Of a stretch of 64,000 nucleotides of DNA, positions 23,096-34,106 are shown in pieces. Made by a program: the position numbers and the translations under genes. The notes beneath the pieces were generated by a model, which was not told the origin of the DNA, did no database searches, and saw nothing but the letters and a program-made list of their open reading frames with translations. This DNA comes from Monocercomonoides exilis. Its lineage: Eukaryota > Preaxostyla > Oxymonadida > Polymastigidae. The DNA lies in assembly GCA_001643675.2 (NCBI GenBank), contig LSRY02000010.1, positions 253,001 to 317,000 on the forward strand, written 5' to 3'. Positions within the stretch are counted from its first letter, which is position 1. The number at the start of each line of letters is the position of its first letter.

Positions 23096-24512
23096 CTAAT
23101 CTTCTTTCATTTTCTTTTCTTTTTTCCATTCTTCAAGAAATTTTTGTTCAGTAATAATTTTTCCAAAAAAATCAAACCTGTGTGTTCTCTTTTTCAGTGT
23201 AACCGAAGGTTCCTTTGGAAGTGTTGATAATACGGAATTCCATTCGTTTAAAAGCACGCCGTTTTTCATGAACGAAGAAACAACAGTTACAGGAAGCAAT
23301 TCCGTCTGAAGAGCTTGTGGAAGAACGTTGGAAATGGCCTCACGTCGAAGAGAAATGGAAGAATCTGGAGGCACAAAGAAAAGAGAGTTGATGCATTTTT
23401 TGAATACAGCAAATACACCACGATCAAGAGGTTGTGTGATGTGTGAACTGTGAGGAATAAAAGTGACGACGTCAATGTTGTTATCAGCAAATTTCTGCCA
23501 TATGTCAGGCTGAGCCCGAGAAGAATGAGAATCCAAAAGCAGAAGACATCTCTCGTTGGTTTTCATTAATATTTTCCTTCTTTCGATGATTCCAGTTAAT
23601 AAAACCTCTTCTGCGTATCTTTGAAATATGCTTTCCGTCATCCATCCATCCTTGTTATCCCAAACATCAATGAATGCGCTCAAAAGAACTCGCATTTCCT
23701 TTGGTAATTTGTGGCATGGCCACAACACAATGCTTTTGAGAGAATATCCATCTGCAGCAGCTGCGACAACCAAAGTGGCATTTGGCATGTTTGTGGGTGT
23801 TGTGTGAAATCCAGCTGGAACTCCTGTGGGGTGAATCACAAGATTTTTGAAGGAATCCGATAAGCGGAGTGAAGATTCATCGGTGTCAAAGATCAGAGAA
23901 GGTGAATAATGATGAGAATTGTGAAGATTTTGTAGAAGCTCGTAGAAACGAAGCAGAGCTTGTTGATTGGATACTGAAAGACGTTGGATATCCACATTTC
24001 TGGGCATGGACGCTTTGAGCTCAGAATTCCTTTTTGCAAAAAGATATGGATATGATTTGGACACACTGGAATTTTCATCAACATCAGTTTCTGATCGTCT
24101 TTTTTTGTCGGATAGGACGGATTCCATCTGAAAAATATTTATTATTAAAAACGAAATATAAATAAATGTGTAATCAAACTAATTCTCTTGTTCTCTTTGC
24201 ATTTAAACTTGTTCCGGATAAACTTTCGTTTTTTATAACTCCAACAATAATATTCTTGTCATCTTCATAGAATAGTTCTGGCCTGCCAGATTTTCCAACA
24301 TCTCTTCCACTTTCAACCGCTGAAACTGCTCTGATAACTGCAGAACGCGAGAATTCTTTTGAATTAATTGCGTCGACAATTCGTACATGACCATCTACAA
24401 CAATACGTGCCATGCGTTCTAATCGATTTTCAATTCTTCGATATTCAAATGACATCTTTTTTTCTCGAAGAATTAACTGTCCTCGTTCTTTTTTATTTTC
24501 AACAACACTCAT
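23096..24512 (-). CDS. DDE_1 (pogo/Tigger/CENP-B-like) transposase, intact
   Basis: Two exons: 24512-24180 and 24127-23096. The intron begins GTTTGA and ends TTTTTCAG, and the join keeps the frame, giving 454 residues. The N-terminal exon has a helix-turn-helix-like region (RIVDAINSKEFSRSAVIRAV) followed by SGRPELF. The catalytic part shows the three acidic residues: LIFDTDESS (Asp), LLLLDSHSSR (Asp) and ITQPLDRGVFAVFK (Asp). The last two motifs are hallmarks of the pogo/jerky group. No stop or frameshift is seen, so it may be active. It probably acts on the ends at 22819 and 27503. Downstream the frame ends in a Lys-rich tail. Confidence 0.85.
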
Positions 24513-24625
24513 AACAAAAAAATTCTGGTGATGATCTAATTCTAATTTTTGGAAAAAAAATTTTTTTTGGAATGAAAAAAAATCAAAAAAATATTTTCGA
24601 TTAAATTCTAACTTAGTCAGCCCCG

Positions 24626-24710
24626 TTGCTATTACCTAATTTCCTCAGGGGAGGCACTAATCGAGAGATGGAGGAGCTAACCCTCCCCCATCAGAGATTA
24701 GGTATAGTAA
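24626..24710. other. Imperfect palindrome between the two transposase genes
   Basis: The arm cctaatttcctcaggggagg pairs with cctcccccatcagagattagg across a loop of about 27 bases. This is the most GC-rich stretch of the transposon interior outside its genes. It could be a terminator-like hairpin, a small MITE or the remains of the Harbinger element's own end. No structure-specific gene (such as a tRNA) is recognised. Confidence 0.45.
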
Positions 24711-25354
24711 TTTAATCAAGAATTTCAGTCATTGATTTTTCCTTATATACCAGAGCTTTTTCGTATATATCTATGATATGTGCAAAGAATAACTGATTGT
24801 GAATTGGAAAAAATTAATTTGATTTGATTGAATCAAATATGATTTTACTCAATCAGAATCTTGATCACTTTCAAATTTTGTTATATACCACTTTCGATCG
24901 ACAAAACTTTGTTTGTTCTTTTTCGTTTGATATTTGCATTTTGGGGTATTAAGACTTTCTTCAAACTAATTATTTATGTTTTTTTCGATATTTTTACAAA
25001 CTGTCAAATTGTATAAGTGTTTCTGATTCGGATCGAATCAGTTGGATAAAATCATTTTTTTTTGAACGAAGTATATTGTGCCAACAAAAAAAACCAACAT
25101 TATATATTCATTTTTATCTCGTTTCAGCTTTTCCAACTTTCGTTTTTTGAATATCACTTCGATTAAACATCAAAACCACAATATGGTCTAATATGATTTT
25201 TATTCATAATTTTTTGAAACATCAGATATTTTTTTTAGAAAAAAAAGTTGTTAATAATAAATGATTATAATTTATAAATAATTAGAAACATGTCATTAAA
25301 AGCGAATGAATGATATGAAGATAAAAAAGCACTGAGAATAATATTCAAAGTATT

Positions 25355-25651
25355 TTATTGTGAATTAAAAACAGGAAAATGTATTCTCTCTTGAGACGGA
25401 GTTACAAATGAAGCTAAAGAACCAAAAGAAAAATTTCTTTCGTTCTCGGAGCTCATTTGAGATTTTAAGGGTGATTGATTTGTAGATGTTGAATTCAATG
25501 AAGGAATTGACGTTGAAGATGATATTGTTGATGCTGATCGAGAAGAATCTGAAATTGAAGAATCTTCCAAGATCGAAAAATCAGATTGAATTGTTTCAAA
25601 ATTATGAGACGATGATAAAAACGACATAAAAGGATTTGTTGATGTTGTTGA

Positions 25652-25740
<89 letters not shown>

Positions 25741-27221
25741 TTGATGTTGATGTTGATGAGACAGAAGAAATCGATGAAGACGTCGATTGCGAAGATAGAA
25801 TATTAATAAAATCATCTGAAGAGAGATTTAAAGAGTCCCATTGCATTGGAAGATGCCAAGAGTGAAAACAATCTGGTTTTTGTTGTTCGTTGTCTTCTTT
25901 TTGTCTTTCTTTTTCTAAAATTTCATCTCTTCTCTCGTTTCTTTCACTTGTCACTTTCTGGACTTCGTTTCTTCTTCTTTCTGTCGCTTGAAGCCTCTGT
26001 AAATCTAAATGATCTATAACAGAATAATAAAAAATAATTAATATGGTTAAATAAAAATTAAAAAAATTTTTTTTTACAAAATGAAAAATTCAATAATGGT
26101 AAAATAACGAAAAATAAGCCTCTTATTTCCTCGATATTTATAGAAATGTTGGGTTCCATGGAAGTTCCAGGATTGAGTCTATTCTTCAATTTGGTCATGT
26201 GTCTTTCATTCGCTCTTCTTTTTGCTTCTTTCCTTTCGGTATTTTCCCTCAAAATATCATTTAAAATTCGAGTGTTTGCTTCAAAATCTCTTGATGTGAG
26301 TGGATTATGTAGTATATGAAAATTTGTGAGGCAACAGGCGACCAAAAAATAGTCAGAAACTTTTGATTCATCAAAAACAAAAGGACGACGAGATATTGTG
26401 AACAAAGTTTTCAACGTTCCAAAAAATCTTTCAACCACTACTCTATGAGATGCCAACTCTGGAGTGCCAACAGGTTTTGTTATAATTGCTTCTAGTTCGG
26501 GCTTTGCACCGATGTATGCAGAATCTGCGAGAATTTTTGCTCCTCCAAGTTGAGATTGGAAAGTTGGATAATGATCCTTAAATATGGTAAAGTCATGAGT
26601 TGAACCTGTGTACACAGAACTAACAGTGCTGACAGTTCCCAACCTGGGATTGACACCCACCTCCGATTATACACAGTACATATGATGTTTTCCACTGAAA
26701 TATTTTTTTCCATATTCCAATTTTCCTCCTGGGCGATTAATTGGAATTACTGTTCAATCAACAACTACGCCGACATTCTCATAACCTGTTATTCTTTCTG
26801 GTCTGAATGAAATGAACAATTGTGAAAGCTGATTTTTCAATTTTTCAACAGAAGAATGAAGAAGACGAACTGTTGATGTTTGAGATGAATGTCTTGGCTT
26901 TGCAAGAAGATGAGTTAATGTGCAAGATCCATGATGAAGAAAGTTGAGAAGGATAAAGAGCTGTTTTTCAAGAGAATTAATTGCTTTCGTTCTTCCTCGT
27001 TGTGGGTGTGAATAATCGGAAAGAAGACATAAAAGAATGTTGAATTCTGAACGAGCAAAGCCCGTCAGTCGAAAAAATGCAATTGATGGGTCTGTAAATT
27101 TTTTTAATGCTAAATCTATAATACTTCGAGGAACTGAATCTTCTTCATCATGATATTGATTTGGAATGGTATTTCTTTGCTCCAAATGTTCCAAAATTGA
27201 TAATAAAGGATTTTGAGACAT
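25355..27221 (-). pseudogene. Harbinger-type (DDE_Tnp_4) transposase with two in-frame stops
   Basis: Exon 1 is 27221-26078 and exon 2 is 26013-25355; the intron begins GTAAAA and ends TATAG, and the joint keeps the frame. Within exon 1 the frame is cut by TGA 26756-26754, directly after the first catalytic Asp (YENVGVVVD), and by TAA 26669-26667. Downstream are the second Asp (ILADSAYIG) and the final Glu (HRVVVERFFGTLKTLF), so the DDE set is visible but not translatable as one chain. The exon-2 tail is unusual: about 200 residues rich in Ser and Thr, with long Ser and Thr runs from a microsatellite. The tail could be a captured host exon or an artefact of the inferred splice. Confidence 0.75.
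25636..25760. repeat. Trinucleotide microsatellite (GTT)n then (GAT)n
   Basis: About ten gtt units followed by about eighteen gat units, in frame inside exon 2 of the Harbinger-type gene, where they encode runs of Thr and Ser. Confidence 0.9.
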
Positions 27222-27503
27222 GATAAATTTTCAGAAATATTTATTAATAACAATTTTGACCATTATTTCAATTTTTTCTTAAATGATCATAATCCCCGAA
27301 TTTCTGAATTATGAATTGAGTCAATCAAAACTGATTTGATTGAAGATAAATAGAATTAAATCGATATATTTTATATTGAATATATTCAAATTGAAATGCT
27401 TAAATAAATATAGTAAAGTTCTACTGAAAACAATATAAAAAATATAAAAAGTGGGAAAAATCAACTTATTATTAAAAAAAAAGTCCGGGTTAATAAATCA
27501 CCC

Positions 27504-28223
27504 TAAAATTTTTTCTTCTTTAAGAATTTCGCACTTCTCATAAAATTGACTTTTTTTGTTATAAAGTGGCATTTAAAAATTTACGATGATACGACTGCAG
27601 AAAAAGCTAGGAACAAAGATTTTTTGATTAAAAGCAAGTATTTTGCACCTAAAAAATTTAATTCAAAGTAAAAATGAAGGGAGCAATTAATTTTTTGTAC
27701 AAAATTTTGATTTCATAAAATTTTAGTAGTTCATTATTTCACAACTTGAAAATTTTAATATTTATTATTTATATTTTCGTAACATGTTGACATTCAACTC
27801 GAATTTTTATGAATTGAGTCCTCGCAAATTTTAATAACTTTTAGATGAGAAATGCATGATGGCATCCCACTTGCATAATGAACAGAAGAATGCCCAAAAG
27901 AAAATGAAGGAAAAAAAAAAAAGCAAATACAAAGTTTTGTAGATATAAAAAACACATTAAAAGAAGAAAAATTCAGCTGTGGTCATCATCCCGGCGTATG
28001 CAGGTCTCATACACACACAACGAAAAAAAAAAAAACATATGAAATGAATGCAACAAACATTCGTTTGTGAAATCAAATTTGAGAAAATTTATTCACAATC
28101 ATCCACAAGGATTCGATCAAGCTTTTCAAACACCCATAACTTACAGAAAGTGCGATAAGAATAGTGAATAAAAATTAGTGTCCTACACGAACTAAATAAA
28201 TAAAATGCAGAACTGAACTCCGA
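27504..28223. other. AT-rich spacer with no gene seen
   Basis: The stretch lies between the right end of the transposon and the 3' end of the SR-protein gene. Only homopolymer-rich AT sequence is visible. Confidence 0.6.
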
Positions 28224-30998
28224 TTAATCATCGTATTTCGCTCTTTTTCGAGAAGCAGAAGAAGAATAGCTATAACGATCTCTTCCCTTTTCACTATTTC
28301 CTCCCGTCGACTTTGCTCGGTCTCTATCTCTATCTCTATCATAATCTCTATCTCTACTTCTATCTCGACTTCTATCTCTTTCCCTGTCTCTGTCTCTGTC
28401 TCTTCCTCTATCTTCCTCTCTTCGTGGTGATCTATCTCTTTCAGAGCTTCTATACTTCGAACTTTCTTTAGCCCTGCTCCTATTAGCATCTCTATCTCTG
28501 TCTCTATCTCTGTCCCTGTTCTCTTCTTTTTCTCTTCGAGGTGATTGATGTGCTTTTGCTGACCCTTCATCAACATCTCTTCTTCTCCCATACTTACTAT
28601 CTCTATCTTCAACTCTGCGATCGTCTTGCCGTTTTCGTTCTCTCGAATAATCCGAAGATCTTATTTCAGCGTCTTGTCTTGTCAAAACTTCTTTTCTTCC
28701 TCTGTCTCTGTCTCTGTCTCTATCCCGATCTCTTTCTCCTTCTCTTTCTTTCTCCTTTTCTCTTCCTCCCCTCTCTCTCTTATATTTATCGCTTTCATAT
28801 TCGCCATCATCGCTTGGCTCATCTTCTCTCCTTCTGCTGACAATAGCCATCCTTTTCTCATTTTCAAAGTCATCCTCAGATCGATCATCGCGTTTGTCTC
28901 GCTTGCTCCGATAGCTCTCCTCACGTGCTCTTTCTGGCTCTCTTCCTCTCCCTCGAAGTTCTTCTGCTCCTTCTTTCAGTTTTTTAACTTCACTGCGCAC
29001 TTTATCGCTCCATTTCTTATCAGCATCTTTGCCTCCGCTCCGACTACTGCCTCTGTCTCTGTCTCTTATTTTCTCTTTTTCCTTCTCATACACACTCTCC
29101 CTCTTTCTATCTCTCGTTCTGTCCATTTCTCTATCTCTATCTCTTTCTCTTTCTCTATCTCTGCTTCTCTCTCCATTCCTATCACTGTCTCTATCTCGTT
29201 CTCTTTCTCTTTCTCTGTCTCTATCTCTGTCCTTCTCTTTCTCTCCATCTCGACTTCTTTCATATGGTGCACGCCTGTCTCTCAACTTCTCTTCTACTCT
29301 TTTATCAGAATCTCTTCTCAAACTTCTGCTCCTCGATCGGCTATTCCTCTGTTTCCTTCTTTCGGAAGCATCGCTACTTCGGCTCCTGTCTCTGCTGTCG
29401 TAGTGATGTCTTGTTCTGCTTTGTCTGCTTCGACTTCTCGAGTATCTTCTTCCGCTGCGGCTTCGGCTGTGGCTACGGCTATGACTACGACTACTGCTGC
29501 GGCTGTCGCTGTAACTTCTGCTTCTGCTTCGACTTCTGCTGCGGCTAAGACTTCTTCTGCTCCGTCTGCTTCTTCTGTCTCTGTCCCATTCTCTTCCATG
29601 CTCTCTACCGTGTCCATGATGGCTTCTATCTCTTCCTTCAGTCCGGTGCACATGGCTTCTCCTCCCGTCTCTCTCTTCAAGCCACCACTTCTCGTCAGCT
29701 GCGCTCGAATGCCCTCCGCTTTGTGGACCACGCCGGCTGTCGGTGCTAATGACTGACCGCCCTTTTGACTGAAACTGAATGATAATTTCTCTGTTTCCAA
29801 ACACTTTGCCATCCAATTCCTTAAAATTCATATTTAAAAAATTTCATTCAAAGTTATTATTTTGTATTAACATTTTTATAATGAAATTTATGTTAACGAT
29901 GCTTTACAAATACAAAACCTTTTTAGCTTTAATTGCATCTTCCAGATGTTCATAAGTTACAAATGCAAATGTTGATCTTGCACGTAAATCAACGCTTTTA
30001 ACTGGGCCACACTGCTCAAAAAATTCTTTCATGTCTTTTTCTTTAGTCCTTAAAGGATCATAATTAACAACAAATAATGTAGGAGAAGGAGGAATTAATG
30101 CTGAAGTAGTATTGATATGTAATAATAAGAACGTAATCTCAACAAATCATAAATAAATGAATCACACAATCTCGAGAATATAGAGCTGCCCTCCTGAAAA
30201 TATTCAAGAAAAAGATAATTAATTTATGATTGAAAATAAAAGCAACATACAATTTAGGATCATGAAATGATGGTTCAACCCTTAAACGACGACCCAAAAA
30301 TTCAATCTATGAAGTAAATTCTAAATTGTATGTGTGTAAGCGATTAAATGTATCAAACTCCAGGTAGTTCTTTAAGACATCGGTCTGCCAATTCTTTGTC
30401 ATTGAAAAAGACAAATGCAAAATGCTCCTTCATGTCAATTTTTGTTGGAGCCGCAATCTTTTCGGTTATCATATCTTTGAGTCCAAAGTATGCGTTTTCT
30501 TGTTGAGTCTCGATGTTCCCTGTTTCAGTTTTCATTTAGACATGTAAAATTCGAAAACAATTAATTCCATGTTAAAAGTATTATAACTACTATTGCTTTC
30601 GGAACTTAAGTAATAATCAAACCAATGTATACACCATGAAACTGCTTAGCAATCGAATCAATGTCAGCACCAGCGTTAAGTGGCAAAGATTGTTGCTGCG
30701 AAGAAGATTCAGGTTCAACATCCCATTCAGCAGCTTCTGGTGCATTGTCCTCTAATGGCCTATTATCGCTTTCATCTGCTACTGTTTGTATTTGTTCAGC
30801 CTCTTGAGAAATAAGAGGTGGCGGTAATAGTCCAGTTTGATCAGATTCATTGCTTAAAATTGGCTGCTCATCCCCAAGTGTAATATCTTTATCTGCATTA
30901 ACAATATCATTGTCATCAGCATGACTTGGAGAATTATAATCAAGATGCTCAGGGGAAGCAGTAAATTCTTCAGACATATTGATCAATCTACGATCCAT
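28224..30998 (-). CDS. Two-RRM SR-type splicing factor with long RS domain
   Basis: Six exons are inferred: 30998-30623, 30519-30359, 30306-30251, 30193-30168, 30100-29919 and 29819-28224. All join in frame, giving 798 residues. The N-terminus is acidic. RRM1 has RNP2 VYIGNIE formed across the first splice and RNP1-like HFAFVFFND. RRM2 has RNP2 TLFVVNYD and RNP1 STFAFVTYE. The last 500 residues are RS/RD/RE repeats (SRSRSRSRSRS, RDRDRDRDRD), the site of phosphorylation in SR proteins. It should bind exonic enhancers and recruit spliceosome parts in the nucleus. It is far longer than common SR proteins (200-350 aa) because of the RS tail. A 26-nt exon lies between the RRMs. Confidence 0.88.
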
Positions 30999-31055
30999 GC
31001 CATTTCATCATTTTTACTGGAGCCCCATCATATAAATATTTAACAAATAATTTTT

Positions 31056-33464
31056 ATGTCTTCTTCAAGGCTATACGCTGGCTATACGAATGAATCAAAT
31101 CCTTTCGGAGATTCAAGGCTTGGCGAAAAGTTTGTGTGGCATAAAAAGAACGAAAAATTAAAGAAATTGGGATTGAACGAGAAGAAAATATCAAAAGAAG
31201 AAAAAAGAATAATTCAAGAAGAAAGATTTGTTTGAACTTGCTTTTATCAACTTCTATTGCTTTAAAACAGCGTCTAACATTCTTTATACAGCAAGAAATT
31301 GAAAGAGCTCGGCAAAAAAGGCTTCAAAATGAGGAAGACAAAAAACTGCGAGAATTGCAGCGTTTACAAGCACAAAAAGATAAGGATTTGATGGACTTTG
31401 AAGATTGGAGAAGGCAAGAACACGAAGTTTGTTTCTCACTTTTTAATACTTCTTTTTGCTGTTATTCTAAAATAGTTTCATACAAAACAAGTGAAATTGA
31501 GATCTGAGATTCGAGTGAAACAAGGAAGAGCACAGCCAATAGACTTTGTTGCAAGAAACCTTCGTTTAGATGAAGATCAGCCTGATTTTTCTTCACCATC
31601 TGTTGATAATCTTCGTTTTGCTTCAGACTTTTCTCCAGATGATGTAGAAACTGATGAACGCCTTCTTCAAGAGCCATATCAGATTTTTAATGTATGAGAT
31701 GTTTTGTAGAATGTTATTAAATAAAAATTTCTTTTTCTTTTTGTTTCTTTCTCTTTCTTTATTTCTCAAAAAATTGATTATTATACGGCATGAAAACATT
31801 TCAACATGTTTTACTTAGGGAATGACATTGGATGAATTGAAAAACACAGAAAAGGAAATTTCTGCTTATAAAGAGTTGGATCAAAAGAAAAACAAATCAT
31901 TTTGGGCAGCCATGAGAGCGTTGTGTGTCGAAGCTATTCGAAATGCTCAGCTGACCGCAGAAGATATCGAAAAGTTTGATACAAACAATATTTTTCAGCT
32001 TTAATATTTTTTTCCTCCCCCTGTTCTCAATACAATTTTTTCAAAAAATGAAAACCTTCATTCAGAGAATCTCAGCAGCCGAGCCGTACAAAATTCGTTC
32101 CGCCTGTTTCTTCCTCGCTTTCTTCGCTTGCCTCCATCCGAGAAGGAGCCTCGCCCGCGCCTTACCATCGCTCCTCTTCTGACACACTCAGCCAAAGCGC
32201 GCCGTTCCGTTCAGCCGCGTATGTCAAGTCTTCTGTGCACTCTGTGCTGAGCCGGCTGTCAGCGGAGCAGCTGGCGGCGGTCGGGGCAGTGGTGGCAGAG
32301 GTGCTGGAGAGAGCGGGGCGGGACGAGCAGCTGAGAGAAGGGCTGGACATCGACTATTTGGACACCGTGCAGAAGGAGACGGCGCTGTGCAGCGCGCGCG
32401 CGGTTGTGAGGGAGAGGCACAGGGACATCCTGCAGAGGCGCCTGGAGCAGCTGGAGAGGAAGGCGGAGGCGCAGGAGAAGGAGAGGGAGAGGGCGGAGAG
32501 GAGAAGAGAGAGAACAAGAGGGGAGAAGGAGGAGAAGTTGGAGGAGAAAAGAGAAGAGGGAGGGGAAATGAAAGCAGACGAAAGAGAAATCAAAGAGGAT
32601 GAAAGCAGACTGAAGTATTCTTCTGAAGAGAGTGAAAGAGATTCGTTTGAGAGGCAAAAAGAGCAAAAATATGAACACAAAAGCAGATATGAAAAAAGAG
32701 CAGACGAAGAAGACTTAATTTTGGGCAACCAAAAGCACAGATTTCACGAACACATCACATCATCATCATCATCATCATCTTCTTCTTCTTCTCATTATGG
32801 AACAGACAAAACATCTTCTTCTTCATCTTCTTCTTCTATTTCTTCTGCCAGTGCTGTTGAGGAAGGAGCACAAGAAGACGATGCGGTGGACGAAGATCAG
32901 ACAACCCTCGAAGCATTTGATTATCTTGTGCCTTTGGACAAGGTGTGTTCTGCTTGTTAAGCTATTGCTATTCTTATCTGTCATATTTTATATTCTTATT
33001 ACCAAATTTAATCTTTTTTATATATTTCTATCTAAAATCATAAATAAATTCTTTTTTATTTCATTTTCCCTGTGACTCTGAAGGTTTACCGATGGTCTGA
33101 CAAATATCGCCCGAGAAAGCCCAAATATTTCAACAGAATTCGAACAGGATACGAATGGAACAAATACAACAAGACCCATTTTGATATCGATAACCCTCCT
33201 CCAAAGACTGTTATGGGATACCGTTTCAACATATTTTATCCTGATCTTATCGATAAGACAAGAACTCCTCGCTACATAACTGACGAAGAAACAGAAGAAT
33301 ACAAAATCATTCGTTTCCATGCTGGACCTCCATATGAAGATATCGCATTCAAAATCGTCAATAAGGAATGGGAATATAGAGGAAGAAGAGGCTTCGTTTC
33401 TTCCTTCGATAATGGAGTTCTAAGACTCTACTTCAATTTCAAAAGACTCAGATATCGTCGTTAA
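31056..33464 (+). CDS. Cactin
   Basis: Six exons: 31056-31229, 31292-31426, 31476-31691, 31819-31973, 32066-32942 and 33084-33464. All donors are GT and acceptors AG, and every join keeps the frame, giving about 645 residues. The N-terminal part (NPFGDSRLGEKFVWHKKNEK) and the middle (RQEHE, then IDFVARNL) match the cactin mid region. The last exon is the highly conserved C-terminal domain: YRWSDKYRPRKPKYFNR, TGYEWNKYNKTHFD, NIFYPDLIDK, RFHAGPPYEDIAFKIV and a terminal RYRR. Cactin works with the spliceosome. The long fifth exon contains a GC-rich, Glu/Arg-rich coiled region and a Ser run, both less conserved. It is divergent from the SR-protein gene, with only 57 bases between start codons, so the two may share a promoter. 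Confidence 0.92.
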
Positions 33465-33576
33465 ATTGCTTTTTTGTTTTTATTGCTTTTTCAAAAGATT
33501 CTATGATTTTCTTTTTATTTTTGTGTTGGTATTGATCAAGGATCAAAAAAGAATTGGATTAAAAATTTACTCTCCG

Positions 33577-33969
33577 ATGGGAGCATGGCATCAATCTCTT
33601 TTTGGATGTTTTAGTAATTTTGATGTTGCGTTTTATGGTCTGCTGTATCCTTGTTATTTTAACTCTTTAAAAAATTATTCTTTAATAATGATTCGATTTA
33701 AAGGCTTTCTTGTCTGCCAGCCATGCACACTCGGAAGCATGATTGCGTTCCACTATCAAGAAAACTTTTCATTTTTGCACTTTTTGCTTGGGTTAATAGC
33801 TCCATGGTCCCTTATGTTGCGTTCTGATATTCGATTAAGAGAATCTATTCCTGGTTCTGCTTGCGATGATTGCATCAAAACTGTATGTTGCTATCCATGC
33901 TCTTTTTGCCAAGTTACAAAGCAATATGCGGATAGAGGATGTAAATTCTTCCCGATTTCACTTGCATAA
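33577..33969 (+). CDS. PLAC8-family Cys-rich membrane-associated protein
   Basis: The ATG at 33577 gives MGAWHQSLFGCFSNFDVAFYG, the usual opening of PLAC8 proteins (a Trp followed by a Leu-Phe-x-Cys-Phe motif). It is followed by LLYPC, CQPCTLG and the closing block SACDDCIKTVCCYPCSFCQV. These Cys clusters define the PLAC8/FCR/cornifelin family, whose members sit at membranes and have been tied to metal export and cell size. At 131 residues it has the normal family size. The stretch YFNSLKNYSLIMIRFKG may be an unspliced short intron (GTTATT to AAAG). The gene begins 112 bases after cactin and has the same direction. Confidence 0.75.
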   Translation: MGAWHQSLFGCFSNFDVAFYGLLYPCYFNSLKNYSLIMIRFKGFLVCQPCTLGSMIAFHYQENFSFLHFLLGLIAPWSLMLRSDIRLRESIPGSACDDCIKTVCCYPCSFCQVTKQYADRGCKFFPISLA

Positions 33970-34106
33970 CACTTCACCAAGCCTCATTTCAGGCACTTCA
34001 TGAAAATTTATTTTTATTTTTTAAAATCTCAGTTAAAAGCTGTGAAATGGTAAACTTTCTTTATTTAATAAAAACGGTCAATTTTGATGAAGTGGATGTG
34101 AAGTGA

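Larger units (their letters stand above)
22819..27503. mobile_element. 4.7-kb DNA transposon with TA-flanked inverted termini and two transposase genes
   Basis: The left end gggtgatttataaacccgaa (22819 on) is matched by the reverse complement at 27484-27503 (gggtgatttattaacccgga), each followed by a T-run. TA lies just outside both ends (22817-22818 and 27504-27505), the duplication expected for the Tc1/mariner/pogo group. Inside, on the minus strand, are an intact DDE_1 transposase and a disrupted Harbinger-type transposase. The DDE_1 gene and the TA flanks fit together; the Harbinger gene is either cargo or a nested insertion whose own ends I could not define. Confidence 0.75.

Noticed and set aside
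25636-25760. Triplet run as a possible CRISPR-like or tandem array
   Set aside because: It is a plain (GTT)n(GAT)n microsatellite with no spacers.
28626-29756. Long plus-strand Ser/Phe-rich frames over 28.5-29.8 kb
   Set aside because: They are the complement of the RS-repeat coding sequence of the SR-protein gene.
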